Shown here in pieces: positions 18,422 through 28,164 of a stretch of 64,000 nt of DNA (positions are counted from its first letter, which is position 1; every line of letters begins with the position of its first letter). Both the position numbers and the translations under genes were made by a program. The stretch is from Roseimarinus sediminis. Its GTDB lineage: Bacteria > Bacteroidota > Bacteroidia > Bacteroidales > Prolixibacteraceae. The stretch is taken from positions 696,350-760,349 of the forward strand of contig NZ_JBNPXV010000001.1 of the NCBI RefSeq assembly GCF_050433125.1, in the 5' to 3' direction. The notes under the pieces were generated by a model. It was not told the DNA's origin. It saw only the letters and a program-made list of their open reading frames with translations, and did no database searches.

Positions 18422-19498
18422 TTAGTTTTTCTGTATCAGGCGGCTGTAGTAGTCGAGGGCTTCAAATATCAGGTCTTTTTCGCAATTGATGTTGATTTCC
18501 ACCTTTCCGATTTCGGGCACCAGGGTGAAATTAATTCTTCCTGCTTCGTTCTTTTTGTCTTTGGTCATCTTCAGATACAGCGCTTCGTAGTCATCGTTTG
18601 TTATTTCAAACGGCCCGTAGGTGTTGATGATCCAGTTTGCAATTTCGTTGGCCTGCTCCATTAGGAAATCCGCCTTTTGGGCTGAAAGATAGAGTTCGAC
18701 AATGAGTCCGTAGGCTACTGCATATCCGTGCAAAATCGGGCGTCCCTGATGCAGGGCAAGGCTTTCGAAGGCATGCGCTACCGTGTGCCCCAGGTTCAAT
18801 GCCTTGCGGATGTTTTGCTCGGTGGGATCGTTTACCACAAAATATTCCTTGATGGCCACCGAACGGGCAATCATCCCGTTGAGTATTTCATAGTCGATGC
18901 TATCAAAGTCGAATGCCAGACACTCGTCCCAGTGTGCTTTGCTGTGAATTAGTCCGTGTTTCAGCATTTCGGCAAAGCCAGACAGAAAGTTTTTTTTGTC
19001 GATGCTTTGCAGAAACTGAGACGCAATGATCACCGTTTGCGGTTGATTAAAAACGCCTATCTCGTTTTTCAAACCGTTGAAATTAATGCCTGTTTTACCG
19101 CCAACCGAGGCATCGACCTGGGCAAGCAGGGTGGTTGGGATATTTACAAAGTGCAGGCCGCGCTTGAAGCACGATGCTGCAAATCCGCACAAGTCGCTGA
19201 GCATGCCTCCTCCCAGATTAATAAGCAGTGATTTTCGGTCGGCACCGTTTTCTTCCAGAAAATTCCAAACCGCAACTACCGAATCGAGGCTTTTGTTCTC
19301 TTCACCACTATGCAACTCCAATACCGGAATGACCCTGAAGAAGTCGTAAGCCTGAAGGAGGGGTAAACAGTGCTCCCGTGTGTGCTCATCGACCACCACA
19401 TACACCTTGCCTTTCGGGTAGCTGGCAACGATTGTGCTCAATGCGGTTTCCAACTGATTTGTTACCCTGATGTCGTTTTCAAATACCGGTATATTCAT
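18422..19498 (-). CDS. aroB: 3-dehydroquinate synthase
   Basis: Converts DAHP to 3-dehydroquinate with NAD+ and a metal ion. Seen: HSGEENKSLDSV, the glycine-rich NAD motif NLGGGMLSDLCGFAAS, RGLHFVNIPTTLLAQVDASV then GGKTGINF, and metal-ligand regions LGHTVAHAFE and HGYAVAYG. 358 aa is normal. It is the first gene of an aroB / radical SAM / aroA run and diverges from a small membrane-protein gene, with a TAAATTTG -7 box in the shared gap. Confidence 0.95.
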   Translation of the reverse strand: MNIPVFENDIRVTNQLETALSTIVASYPKGKVYVVVDEHTREHCLPLLQAYDFFRVIPVLELHSGEENKSLDSVVAVWNFLEENGADRKSLLINLGGGMLSDLCGFAASCFKRGLHFVNIPTTLLAQVDASVGGKTGINFNGLKNEIGVFNQPQTVIIASQFLQSIDKKNFLSGFAEMLKHGLIHSKAHWDECLAFDFDSIDYEILNGMIARSVAIKEYFVVNDPTEQNIRKALNLGHTVAHAFESLALHQGRPILHGYAVAYGLIVELYLSAQKADFLMEQANEIANWIINTYGPFEITNDDYEALYLKMTKDKKNEAGRINFTLVPEIGKVEININCEKDLIFEALDYYSRLIQKN

Positions 19499-19520
19499 TT
19501 TTAGCTTATTTTTATGAGCT

Positions 19521-19528
19521 CAAATTTA
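19521..19528 (-). promoter_or_regulatory. Probable -7 box for the aroB operon
   Basis: TAAATTTG on the minus strand matches TAnnTTTG and lies 23 nt before the aroB ATG, inside the 65-bp divergent gap. I see no clear -33 box. Confidence 0.4.
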
Positions 19529-19563
19529 AAACAATTTGTTACTTTGTTGAAAGTATACTTTTT

Positions 19564-20049
19564 ATGGCACCTAAAGAAAACATAAATTTCATTTTTCAAC
19601 TCAACAATAAAAACCGCGCCACCAACTTCTTCGTGCTTTTTATTGCCAGTGGAATTGTGTTCTCTGGCGCAGGTTTTTACTTTGTTGCAACCGATAAAAC
19701 CATCGAGTTAATCATTACAGTTCTTGTTGCCATTGTTTACTTTGTATTGTTCTCGAAATTCAAACCTGCTTTTTTCGAATTGCTGGTCAGTGACCAGCAG
19801 TTGCAACTGAATTACTATAGTGTTTCGAGTACCTTTCGCAACTACCGGTCGATCGAAATGCGACTCAATGAGCTGAAGGCTTTCAGTTTTGTAAAACTAA
19901 ACGGCGGGCTTAATACCAGTTTGGTGCTTACGGTCGCTTCAAAATATGGCCTTGCTGATTATTCGCCGGTATCGGTTGCTATCTTAAACAAAGATGAACA
20001 GGAACAAATTCAGAAGGTACTTCAGCAAATCGTTGATAACAATGCCTGA
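19564..20049 (+). CDS. Membrane protein with PH-like domain, unknown
   Basis: 161 aa. Two hydrophobic helices (FFVLFIASGIVFSGAGFYFV and LIITVLVAIVYFVLFS) are followed by a soluble beta-rich part (ELLVSDQQLQLNYYSVSST, then MRLNELKAFSFVKLN). This resembles membrane proteins with a bacterial PH-type domain, but the match is by layout only. It ends about 30 bases before dprA on the same strand and may be co-transcribed with it. Confidence 0.6.
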   Translation: MAPKENINFIFQLNNKNRATNFFVLFIASGIVFSGAGFYFVATDKTIELIITVLVAIVYFVLFSKFKPAFFELLVSDQQLQLNYYSVSSTFRNYRSIEMRLNELKAFSFVKLNGGLNTSLVLTVASKYGLADYSPVSVAILNKDEQEQIQKVLQQIVDNNA

Positions 20050-20079
20050 ATAAAGCAGGTAAATTAATACATAATAAAC

Positions 20080-21192
20080 ATGTCGTCGCTGCTACAATAC
20101 CCCATTGCGCTTTCGATGCTTCCGCGAGTAGGTGCGGTAAATGGCAGGCGTTTGGTGGCCTATCTGGGAAGTGCCGAAGCGGTTTTCAAATGTACGCTTT
20201 CTCAGTTGAAGAACATTCCCGGAATCAGTGAGGGCATGATCAGCAATGTACTGAACAAGCGGCACGAAACCCTCGAAAAAGCAAAGCGCGAATTGGAGTT
20301 CATTCAGCGCCACGGCATTAAAACCAGCTTTTATCCCGACAAAGATTACCCGCGCAGACTTGCCCAGTGTGAAGATGCTCCGGTGGTGCTGTTTAGCAAA
20401 GGAGATATCAACCTGAATCATCAACGCATTATCAGCATTGTGGGTACGCGCAATGCCACTGAATACGGGCGTGAGCTCACCAATCATCTGCTTGAGGAGC
20501 TGGCGAAAAGCGGCATCGACCCCCTGGTAGTGAGTGGTTTGGCCTACGGTATTGATGTGGCAGCCCACAAGGCAGCATTGAAGAATCAGCTTTCGACCGC
20601 TGGCGTAATCGCCCACGGACTGGATAAAATGTATCCTGCAGTCCATGCATCGGTTGCACGTGAGATGTTGGCAAACAAGGGTGCCTTAATCAGCGACTTT
20701 CCCAGCAACACCAAAATCGACCCCGGCAATTTTTTGCGCCGTAACCGCATTATTGCCGGTTTGGCCGATTGTACCATTGTGGTTGAATCGGGCGAGAAGG
20801 GAGGAGCGCTGGTAACGGCCGATATAGCCAACTCATACAACCGCGATGTTTTTGCCTTTCCGGGCCGTACATCCGATCCCGCTTCTGCGGGGTGCAATGC
20901 ACTGATCAAAAACAACAAGGCTGCAATGATCGAAAGCGCTGCCGACCTGATCGCTTTCATGGGCTGGGAACCGAGCCACATTCCATGGCAACAGCCACTG
21001 CTGGTTGAGTTGAACGCCGAAGAAGAAGGCATTGTTGCCTTATTGCGAAACAGCGAAGTGGCAACTACCGACTACATTGCCCGTTCGATTAATCTGCCGG
21101 TTCAAAAAATTAACAGTCTGTTGCTCGATCTCGAATTTAAGGGGCTGATAAAATCATTGCCAGGCAGCCGCTTTAAACTGCTGTTGAAATAA
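20080..21192 (+). CDS. dprA: DNA-processing protein DprA
   Basis: Loads RecA onto incoming single-stranded DNA during natural transformation. An N-terminal helix-hairpin-helix-like region (PRVGAVNGRRLVAYLG) precedes the Rossmann-like DprA core (VGTRNATEYG, SGLAYGIDVAAHKAAL, GLDKMYP, FLRRNRIIAGL, FAFPGRT) and a C-terminal winged helix (ATTDYIARSINLPVQKIN). 370 aa is typical. Present in most Bacteroidota, it does not by itself prove competence. Confidence 0.95.
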   Translation: MSSLLQYPIALSMLPRVGAVNGRRLVAYLGSAEAVFKCTLSQLKNIPGISEGMISNVLNKRHETLEKAKRELEFIQRHGIKTSFYPDKDYPRRLAQCEDAPVVLFSKGDINLNHQRIISIVGTRNATEYGRELTNHLLEELAKSGIDPLVVSGLAYGIDVAAHKAALKNQLSTAGVIAHGLDKMYPAVHASVAREMLANKGALISDFPSNTKIDPGNFLRRNRIIAGLADCTIVVESGEKGGALVTADIANSYNRDVFAFPGRTSDPASAGCNALIKNNKAAMIESAADLIAFMGWEPSHIPWQQPLLVELNAEEEGIVALLRNSEVATTDYIARSINLPVQKINSLLLDLEFKGLIKSLPGSRFKLLLK

Positions 21193-21317
21193 AAGTCAAC
21201 TTCTTTCCATTTTATCATTTGTATTACCCTGCGAGCAATAGTTTCCTAAATGCTTCCTCATTTTATAAAACATCGGAATAATTTTTGTTAATTATGCAGC
21301 TTCAAAATTTCCATTGA

Positions 21318-23720
21318 ATGAATGTAAATCACACCATACGACTCCTGTTTTTCATCAGTGTTTTCATCCTTTGTACCATTGAATTGAACGCTCAGAGAAT
21401 AAGCGTTACCGACAAGCAGGGACAGCCGATTGAGAATGTGGTGGTAATTGGTGATGATTTTACATCGCATACCGATTCCACTGGCTACCTTTTGTTTTTT
21501 CCTGAGAATGGGAGCAGGTCTTTACTGCTGATTCACCCCAGTTACCAGCGCCGACAGATAGGCTGGGACGAGCTTGTTTCGAATGATTTTGTCGTTATTA
21601 TGAACCAGCAATTAAGGCAACTCGGCGAAATAACAGTGAATGCCATGCGCCGGGAACAAACGGCCGATGAGCTGTCGCAAAAAATTGATGTGATCAGTCC
21701 TGCCCAATACCAGCTTTACCAGGCACAAACCAGTGCCGATTTGTTGCAGCATTCGGGCGAAGTTTTTATTCAGAAAAGCCAGATGGGCGGTGGAAGTCCG
21801 ATGATAAGAGGTTTCTCGGCCAACCGCATTGTGCTGGTTGTTGATGGCATACGAATGAACAACGCCATTTACCGAAGTGGAAATTTGCACAATGTGCTTG
21901 CGCTCGATGCTTCGGCACTCGAGCAAAGTGAAGTGATTTACGGCCCGGGGTCTGTGATCTATGGAAGTGATGCCCTGGGAGGTGTTATTCATTTTCATAC
22001 ACTCAAACCTTTGTTAAGTACAAGGGCTTTTAACACTTCAGGGCAGATGATGACCCGCTTTTCGTCAGCCAATTTTGAAAAAACGGCCCACCTTGACTTG
22101 ACGCTTTCGGGCAAAAAATGGGCTTCATCTACTTCGTTTACCTTCTCCGATTTCGATGATTTATTCATGGGAAAGCGGCAAAATGATGACTATCTGCGTA
22201 AGCATTATGTTGTTAGCATTCAGGGCATCGACAGCACGGTCGTTAATCCTCAACCCGAAAAACAGGTCGCATCGGGCTACAGCCAACTGAACCTGATACA
22301 AAAAATCAGGTATCGTCCGTCGGAGCAGGCCGATTTTGAATACGCCTTTCATTATTCAGGAAGTTCCGATATTCCGCGTTACGACCGCCTGCTTCAGTAC
22401 AGTGGCGAAGAGCTGAAATATGCCCAATGGTATTACGGACCACAGCAATGGATGATGCACAGTGTAAAAGGAGAGTTTACGCCGACATCGGCGCTATTCA
22501 ACCAACTAACAGTGCTGGCAGCCATTCAGGATTACACCGAAAGCCGCCACGACCGGCGTTTTGGTCAAAGCACCCTGAACAGCCGGCGAGAGCATGTCGA
22601 CATTGTTAGTCTGAATGTTGATGCAACAAAGTTTTTTGCAGGCGATCATTCGTTGTTTTATGGTTTTGAAGGGATTTTCAACAAGATTCATTCAGCAGGT
22701 TCTGCGTTGGATATCACAAGCGGAACAGCAGAAGCACTGGCTCCGCGTTATCCCGACAATTCGGAATGGTGGAGCCTGGCTGCCTATTTATCATACAAAC
22801 AGCTGTTGGGCGAACGTACGAGCATGCAGGCAGGAGCACGCTATAATCTGACCGGTATGCGCGGTGTTTTTGACCGGCAGTTTTATTCATTCCCCTTCGA
22901 GAAATTTGAAAATTCCGATGGAGCGACCACAGTCAATTTTGGCATGGTTTTCAATCCATGGCCTGCCCTGCGTTTCAATCTAAACACAGCCACCGGATTC
23001 AGAGCACCCAACATCGACGATGCCGCCAAGGTTTTCGATTCAGAACCGGGCAGTGTCATTGTGCCCAATCCGGAGCTGGAGCCTGAATATGCTTCATCGT
23101 TCGAAGCGGGCAGCCGGTGGCAGATCAGTCAGGGGCTAAGCGCCGGAATTACTATGTTTTATACGCGCCTCTTCAATGCCATGGTGCGTCGGGGTGGCAC
23201 ACTCAACGGAAGCGATTCGTTACTTTACGACGGCGAAATGAGTCGTATCAACATGCTCACCAATGCAAGCTGGGCCAACATAGGCGGCATTTCGGCCCAT
23301 GCTAGCTATCAGCTACTATCGCGGTTTACCCTGAAAGGAAATATCAACTGGCAAAGCGGCAGCGACAGCGATGGTGAGCCGCTAAGGCATGTTGCACCCT
23401 TGTTTGCCGATGTGCATGCCATTGCAAAAACGGGATCCTGTGAACTTGATTTGTATGTTTTGGCCAATGGCCCAATAAGCTATGAAAAGCTTGCCCCCGA
23501 CGAACGCGACAAAACCTACATGTATGCCCGCGACGAAAATGGCAATCCCTATTCGCCTTCATGGTGGACGCTAAACTTAAAGGGGCGTTATGTCTTTTCT
23601 GATTTTTTAGCGCTAAGTGCAGGAATCGAAAATCTGCTCAATGTGCGTTACCGCCCTTATTCATCGGGCATTGTGGCACCCGGACTCAATGCCATTATTT
23701 CGCTGAACATAAAGTGGTAA
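21318..23720 (+). CDS. TonB-dependent outer-membrane receptor
   Basis: An 800-aa receptor importing a ligand across the outer membrane with TonB. Seen: signal peptide (RLLFFISVFILCTIELNAQ), a carboxypeptidase-regulatory-like domain (about 25-100), a plug at about 115-230 (ADLLQHSGEVFIQKSQMGGG, MIRGFSANRIVLVVDGIR, GPGSVIYGSDALGGVIHF) and a barrel ending in LNAIISLNIKW with the terminal aromatic. The plug resembles heme/siderophore-type receptors more than SusC, and no SusD neighbour follows. Ligand unknown. Confidence 0.9.
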   Translation: MNVNHTIRLLFFISVFILCTIELNAQRISVTDKQGQPIENVVVIGDDFTSHTDSTGYLLFFPENGSRSLLLIHPSYQRRQIGWDELVSNDFVVIMNQQLRQLGEITVNAMRREQTADELSQKIDVISPAQYQLYQAQTSADLLQHSGEVFIQKSQMGGGSPMIRGFSANRIVLVVDGIRMNNAIYRSGNLHNVLALDASALEQSEVIYGPGSVIYGSDALGGVIHFHTLKPLLSTRAFNTSGQMMTRFSSANFEKTAHLDLTLSGKKWASSTSFTFSDFDDLFMGKRQNDDYLRKHYVVSIQGIDSTVVNPQPEKQVASGYSQLNLIQKIRYRPSEQADFEYAFHYSGSSDIPRYDRLLQYSGEELKYAQWYYGPQQWMMHSVKGEFTPTSALFNQLTVLAAIQDYTESRHDRRFGQSTLNSRREHVDIVSLNVDATKFFAGDHSLFYGFEGIFNKIHSAGSALDITSGTAEALAPRYPDNSEWWSLAAYLSYKQLLGERTSMQAGARYNLTGMRGVFDRQFYSFPFEKFENSDGATTVNFGMVFNPWPALRFNLNTATGFRAPNIDDAAKVFDSEPGSVIVPNPELEPEYASSFEAGSRWQISQGLSAGITMFYTRLFNAMVRRGGTLNGSDSLLYDGEMSRINMLTNASWANIGGISAHASYQLLSRFTLKGNINWQSGSDSDGEPLRHVAPLFADVHAIAKTGSCELDLYVLANGPISYEKLAPDERDKTYMYARDENGNPYSPSWWTLNLKGRYVFSDFLALSAGIENLLNVRYRPYSSGIVAPGLNAIISLNIKW

Positions 23721-23763
23721 ACAATTTCTTTTTTGTAAATTAATGGCCTTCTAAAATCAAAAG

Positions 23764-24354
23764 ATGAAGGCGGTCGAAGAATTATATTTTCAACAAAAGG
23801 AAGCATGGCGAAAGTGGCTCAATGAAAACTTCATACAGCCCGATCCTGTTTGGCTTATCTTTTATAAAAAGCACACCGGTACAGCCACCCTGAGTTATGA
23901 CGATGCAGTTGAGCAGGCACTTTGTTTCGGCTGGATTGATGGAACGGTTAAAAGCATCGACGACGAAAAATACCAGCGTAAGTTTTACCCACGTAAGAAT
24001 ATTCTGAACTGGTCGCCCACCAATCAAAACAGGGTCGATCATTTAATTTCCACAGGAGAAATGACAGAATACGGTCTGGTAAAAATTGGCTATCCAAAAA
24101 TTGAAGGCAGGGTTCAATGGCCGTTAAAAATAGCAGAGAAAAAAACAGCAATGCCTGCAACGCTGCCTGCTGCTTACCTGCAACAGTTGAAACTTCAGAA
24201 AACGGCCTATCACTTTTTCATGGAATTATCACCAACGCAGCAAAAGCGTTATGTGGGCTGGATCATGCAGGCCAGGCAGGAAAACACACGTCAAAAGCGA
24301 CTCGAAGAAGCCATTGAACTGCTTCAGAACAAAGTAAAAAACCTCATAAAATAA
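23764..24354 (+). CDS. YdeI/OmdA family protein
   Basis: 196 aa, cytoplasmic. The N-terminal YdeI-like domain (WRKWLNENFIQPDPVWLIFY, QALCFGWIDGTVKSIDD, FYPRKNILNWSPTNQNRV) and the C-terminal OmdA-type helix region (FFMELSPTQQKRYVGWIMQA) are both present. The family is often annotated as bacteriocin-protection or OmpD-associated, but its biochemical role is not established. Its stop overlaps the next ATG by one base, so the two are translationally coupled. Confidence 0.85.
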   Translation: MKAVEELYFQQKEAWRKWLNENFIQPDPVWLIFYKKHTGTATLSYDDAVEQALCFGWIDGTVKSIDDEKYQRKFYPRKNILNWSPTNQNRVDHLISTGEMTEYGLVKIGYPKIEGRVQWPLKIAEKKTAMPATLPAAYLQQLKLQKTAYHFFMELSPTQQKRYVGWIMQARQENTRQKRLEEAIELLQNKVKNLIK

Positions 24355-25079
24355 TGACCATGCAAAACGAAGTACAGTTTAAAAGCAGAAATATGCTAAT
24401 GGCAGTTGTATTTTTTTTAGCTGTTTGGCCACTGCATGCCCAGATCGATTTAAGCAAAAAAATTCCGGGCATCCAATACGAAGCATCCTATCATTTCACG
24501 TCAGCCATCGAAATGGAAATGATTTTCTTTAATAAGAAAGGCCAGCATCAAATGACCATTCCTTACACTTCTTACTATCGTGCCGACTTTGAGCATTTCT
24601 GTATAAAACACCAGCGGGGCAATACGGTATACCAAACCCTGTTCGACATGCCCAACAACAATTGTCTGATCATTTTGGGCGAAGGAGATCAGCTGATGGG
24701 TAGCGCAGCCGTAATGAAAAACAACGAAGGACGTGAGCTGAAAACACTGTCTCTGGAACGCACCGGAGAAGAAAAGGAAATTGCCGGCTACCGTTGTTTC
24801 CGCTACACCTTTGATGTGCCTGAATTTACCGGCGAACTTTGGGTAAGCACTGAACCTGATCTTCCCAATAAGTTGGGCGTGCTAAAAGCCAGTAAAATGG
24901 GAAAGTTCTATGAGCAGGTTCCTGTCGAAGGTTTTGTTCTGGAAATTACTTCGGTAACACCTAAAGGAAAAAAGACCGTTATGAAAACAACGGCCTTTCT
25001 TGATGCGATTGATTACCAGATAGCAATTCCTGACGATTTTGGCGCAGCAGTCAACAAAATCGACTATTTTGATTATTGA
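24354..25079 (+). CDS. Exported DUF4412-like protein
   Basis: 241 aa with a signal peptide (NMLMAVVFFLAVWPLHAQ). The mature part is predicted beta-rich and carries features of DUF4412-type periplasmic proteins: GIQYEASYHFTSAIEMEM near the start, an early YYRADFEHFCIK strand, and EKEIAGYRCFRYTFDVPE followed by GELWVSTE. Such proteins look like lipid- or ligand-binding folds, but no activity is known. It overlaps the previous stop by one base and abuts the convergent DUF302 gene with no gap. Confidence 0.68.
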   Translation: MTMQNEVQFKSRNMLMAVVFFLAVWPLHAQIDLSKKIPGIQYEASYHFTSAIEMEMIFFNKKGQHQMTIPYTSYYRADFEHFCIKHQRGNTVYQTLFDMPNNNCLIILGEGDQLMGSAAVMKNNEGRELKTLSLERTGEEKEIAGYRCFRYTFDVPEFTGELWVSTEPDLPNKLGVLKASKMGKFYEQVPVEGFVLEITSVTPKGKKTVMKTTAFLDAIDYQIAIPDDFGAAVNKIDYFDY

Positions 25080-25469
25080 TTAAAGTGCCTCGATTGCTGC
25101 ATTTAAACGCTCATAAACTGTTTGTCCAAGTGTTGCAATTTCGGGTGTTTGCAAAGGTTCCATGGCAACCAGCGGATTGACGGCAAATACTTCCACTACC
25201 TTGTTTTCTTTTTGCTGAAGGCATACATTGCAGGGCAGTGCAACACCCACCATGTCGTTGGACTGTATCGCGCTGTGTGCAAATTTTGGATTACAGGCTC
25301 CCAGTATTTTATAAGGTCTGAAATCAACATCCAATTTATTCTTGAAAGTTGTCTGCATGTTGATTTCACTTACAATACCAAAACCTTGTTCACTCAATTT
25401 TTCTTTGACCAGTGCTTCTGCCTGTTCAAAACTCATATTTTTAATACTTTTCTTTATGTAAACTTCCAT
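25080..25469 (-). CDS. DUF302 domain protein
   Basis: 129 aa, a single DUF302 domain: an N-terminal helix (FEQAEALVKEKLSEQGFG), IVSEINMQTTFKNKL, YKILGACNPKFAHSAI and VGVALPCNVCLQQKE. The CNP and PCNV cysteines are typical of the family. No signal peptide. Its function is unknown; homologues often occur near redox or sulfur genes. The stop directly abuts the stop of the opposing DUF4412-like gene. Confidence 0.88.
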   Translation of the reverse strand: MEVYIKKSIKNMSFEQAEALVKEKLSEQGFGIVSEINMQTTFKNKLDVDFRPYKILGACNPKFAHSAIQSNDMVGVALPCNVCLQQKENKVVEVFAVNPLVAMEPLQTPEIATLGQTVYERLNAAIEAL

Positions 25470-25681
25470 CTCTTTTAATTTAAATTTTCAAACAAAGTTA
25501 TTGATAATGAAATGATTTGTTGGTGATCATTGTCACGAAGCTTCAGTCAGGTCTAAAATTGAGACATTTTTATCTTTAATCGTTCTAAATTAAGGTGTTA
25601 TACCATTGTTAAAAGAAGATGCATTATTTTTACACGAGGGATTGTTTACTATTTTTACATCAAAACCATAAACAACATACC

Positions 25682-26890
25682 ATGAGAATTAGCATGCTGA
25701 TTTTGACCCTGGTGGTCATGAGCGGACGGAGTGCTTTTGCACAGGAACAAACTGCCTGGAGAGGTGGTTCCGACGGAGTTTACCAGGCTGAAAACCTGAA
25801 AAGGACCTGGAATGAAGGAGAACCTGTCATCGACTGGGTTTATGAAGATCTTGGACAGGGACACTCGTCTCCTGTTTTTGCACTTGGCCACATTTTTCTT
25901 TCTTCGATGATCGATTCAACCGGCTACATTACCATTCTGAATAATGAAGGCAAGGAGGTCAAACGCTATCCTTATGGAGTAGAATTTTTTGAAAGCTTTC
26001 CGGGAGCCCGGTCAACGCCGGTAATTGTGGGCGACTGGCTTTATATGTACAGTGGTAAAGGGGTAATCTATGCCTTTGATGCCATGACCGGAACACTGCG
26101 CTGGGAAAAACCAATTCTCGAAGAAACCGATGGTGAAAATATTAAATGGGGAGTCACCGAAACGCTGCTGGTCGACGGAGATGTAATTTACAGTTCTCCG
26201 GGTGGAAAAACCAACAATGTGGTGGCCCTCAACCGTAAAACAGGCGAAATGATCTGGTCCAGTCCGGGAGTTGGTGATCTGTCGGCCTATTGCACTCCAC
26301 TGGTTGTCAATATGAATAACCGTAAATTATTGGTCACGATGATGGCCAGCCATATCATCGGTCTTGATGCTGCAAGTGGAGAATTACTCTGGAACTACGA
26401 ACAACCCAACCAATGGAGCGTACACGCCAACACACCGGTATATGCCGATGGAATTCTGGCCTGCACCAGTGGTTATGGAAAAGGAACGGTGGGCCTGAAG
26501 CTATCTGACGACGGAGCAAAAGCAGAAAAAGCATGGTTTAATTCCGATTTCGACAGTCGCATGGGCGGTGTGGTCTACCTCGATGGCCATCTTTACGGAT
26601 CGGGTGATAAAAACCGTGAATGGCGCTGCATCAACATGAAAACCGGTGAAGCACGCTGGGAATCGACCGAAGTTGGTAAGGGAGTCGTTATTGCTGCCGA
26701 CAACTTACTTTTCTTATACAGCGAACGAGGAGAACTGGCTCTGGCCGAGGTATCAAGCGAAGCTTTTCGACTGAAAGGCCAGACAAAAGTGACGCATGGC
26801 TCGGCTCAGCACTGGGCCCATCCGGTCATTTTTAACAACAAACTCTACCTGCGACACGGTAATGCACTCATTTCCTATATCATCAAATAA
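25682..26890 (+). CDS. Secreted PQQ-like beta-propeller protein (paralogue 1)
   Basis: About 402 aa from the ATG at 25682, which gives a clean signal peptide (MLILTLVVMSGRSAFAQ); an ATG at 25619 would add 21 residues. The rest is a PQQ-like/BamB-like propeller with repeated blade ends (YAFDAMTGTLRWE, VALNRKTGEMIWS, GLDAASGELLWNY). It shares a WRGxxxDG motif at the start and HWAHPVI...LYLRHG at the end with the next gene. No dehydrogenase-type vicinal cysteine pair is visible, so a structural or sensor role is as likely as PQQ catalysis. First gene of an eight-gene cluster. Confidence 0.85.
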   Translation: MRISMLILTLVVMSGRSAFAQEQTAWRGGSDGVYQAENLKRTWNEGEPVIDWVYEDLGQGHSSPVFALGHIFLSSMIDSTGYITILNNEGKEVKRYPYGVEFFESFPGARSTPVIVGDWLYMYSGKGVIYAFDAMTGTLRWEKPILEETDGENIKWGVTETLLVDGDVIYSSPGGKTNNVVALNRKTGEMIWSSPGVGDLSAYCTPLVVNMNNRKLLVTMMASHIIGLDAASGELLWNYEQPNQWSVHANTPVYADGILACTSGYGKGTVGLKLSDDGAKAEKAWFNSDFDSRMGGVVYLDGHLYGSGDKNREWRCINMKTGEARWESTEVGKGVVIAADNLLFLYSERGELALAEVSSEAFRLKGQTKVTHGSAQHWAHPVIFNNKLYLRHGNALISYIIK

Positions 26891-26902
26891 AATCCCGCTG
26901 CC

Positions 26903-28150
26903 ATGAAATACCTCATTGCCATCCTGCTCATGTTGTCTACCACTGCCTTGTTTGCTCAAACGGTACAATGGCGTGGCGAACAGCGCGACGGCATCTTTAG
27001 GCAGGAAACAAACCTTCTGAAAACCTGGACCGAAGAAGGACCCGAATTACTGTTGGAGGTAGAAGGTATTGGTAAAGGATGGTCATCGGCTGTAGTTGAT
27101 AACAACAAAATTTATGTAACGGGAATGATCGATACGCTCGACTACCTGAGTTGCATCGACATGGAAGGCAACATGTTGTGGCAGACCGCCTGCGGACGAT
27201 CGTGGAACCAGACTTTTCCCGACACCCGTTCAACACCCACCATTCGCGACAACAGGGCCTATGTGAGTACAGGAATGGGGGTAGTGGTTTGTATCGACAC
27301 CGAAACAGGTGATATTGTCTGGAGCAATGATGCTTACAACAACAACGAGGGAAAGGTGAGCACCTGGGGCATTGCCGAATCCATCCTGCTGGTTGGAAAC
27401 AAGGCCATTTTCACCACGGCTGGTGATCAAACCACCATGGTGGCACTCGATGTTGAAACAGGTCAGCAGTTGTGGCAAACAAAAAGCCTGAACGACGACC
27501 TGGCCTACGTGTCACCTATACTCATCAAGTACAATGGGAAACAACAGATCATCAACCTCACAGCCCGCTACCTCTTTGGCGTTAATCCCGATAATGGTGA
27601 AATGGAGTGGTCATATAACTATTACGAGATCGACGATTCAGAATGGGACAATGCAGGAGGAGTAATCAACTGTACCTCACCCATCTTTATCGATGGCGAG
27701 CTTTATGTTAGCACCGGTTACAATCACATAGGCGCAAAATTCAGAATGAATGAATCGCTGACGGCCATCGAGTTATTGTGGAAGGATGAAGCGCTCGACA
27801 ACCACCACGGAGGCGTCGTTTTGCTCGACGGAGTAATCTATGGTTCGAACTGGGAAAACAACAGCCGTGGGAAATGGTGTGCCCTCGATTTTGAAACAGG
27901 TGAACTTTTCTACGAAGAAGCCTTTCGGAACAAGGGGAGCATTGTGGCGGCCGACAGCATGCTGTACATTTATACCGAACAACCCGGCTATGTTGGTCTG
28001 GTGAAGCCTACGCCCGAAAAGTTTGAACTGGTAAGCAGTTTCAGAATCACCAAAGGCAGTGGCCCCCACTGGGCACACCCTTACATTGATGATGGAAAAC
28101 TCTACATCAGGCATGGCGAATACCTGATGGTCTACGATATCAAAGCATAA
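26903..28150 (+). CDS. Secreted PQQ-like beta-propeller protein (paralogue 2)
   Basis: 415 aa with signal peptide (LIAILLMLSTTALFAQ). It shares its plan with the previous gene: WRGEQRDGIF at the start, GMGVVVCIDTETGDIVW, VALDVETGQQLWQT, and HWAHPYIDDGKLYIRHG at the end. The two are clearly paralogues and lie 12 bases apart, so they arose by tandem duplication and are co-transcribed. Catalysis with PQQ is not shown; it may bind a partner in the periplasm. Confidence 0.86.
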   Translation: MKYLIAILLMLSTTALFAQTVQWRGEQRDGIFRQETNLLKTWTEEGPELLLEVEGIGKGWSSAVVDNNKIYVTGMIDTLDYLSCIDMEGNMLWQTACGRSWNQTFPDTRSTPTIRDNRAYVSTGMGVVVCIDTETGDIVWSNDAYNNNEGKVSTWGIAESILLVGNKAIFTTAGDQTTMVALDVETGQQLWQTKSLNDDLAYVSPILIKYNGKQQIINLTARYLFGVNPDNGEMEWSYNYYEIDDSEWDNAGGVINCTSPIFIDGELYVSTGYNHIGAKFRMNESLTAIELLWKDEALDNHHGGVVLLDGVIYGSNWENNSRGKWCALDFETGELFYEEAFRNKGSIVAADSMLYIYTEQPGYVGLVKPTPEKFELVSSFRITKGSGPHWAHPYIDDGKLYIRHGEYLMVYDIKA

Positions 28151-28164
28151 AGCAGAATAAGACA

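Noticed and set aside
21318..23720. SusC of a polysaccharide utilisation locus
   Set aside because: No SusD gene follows and the plug resembles siderophore/heme-type receptors more than SusC.
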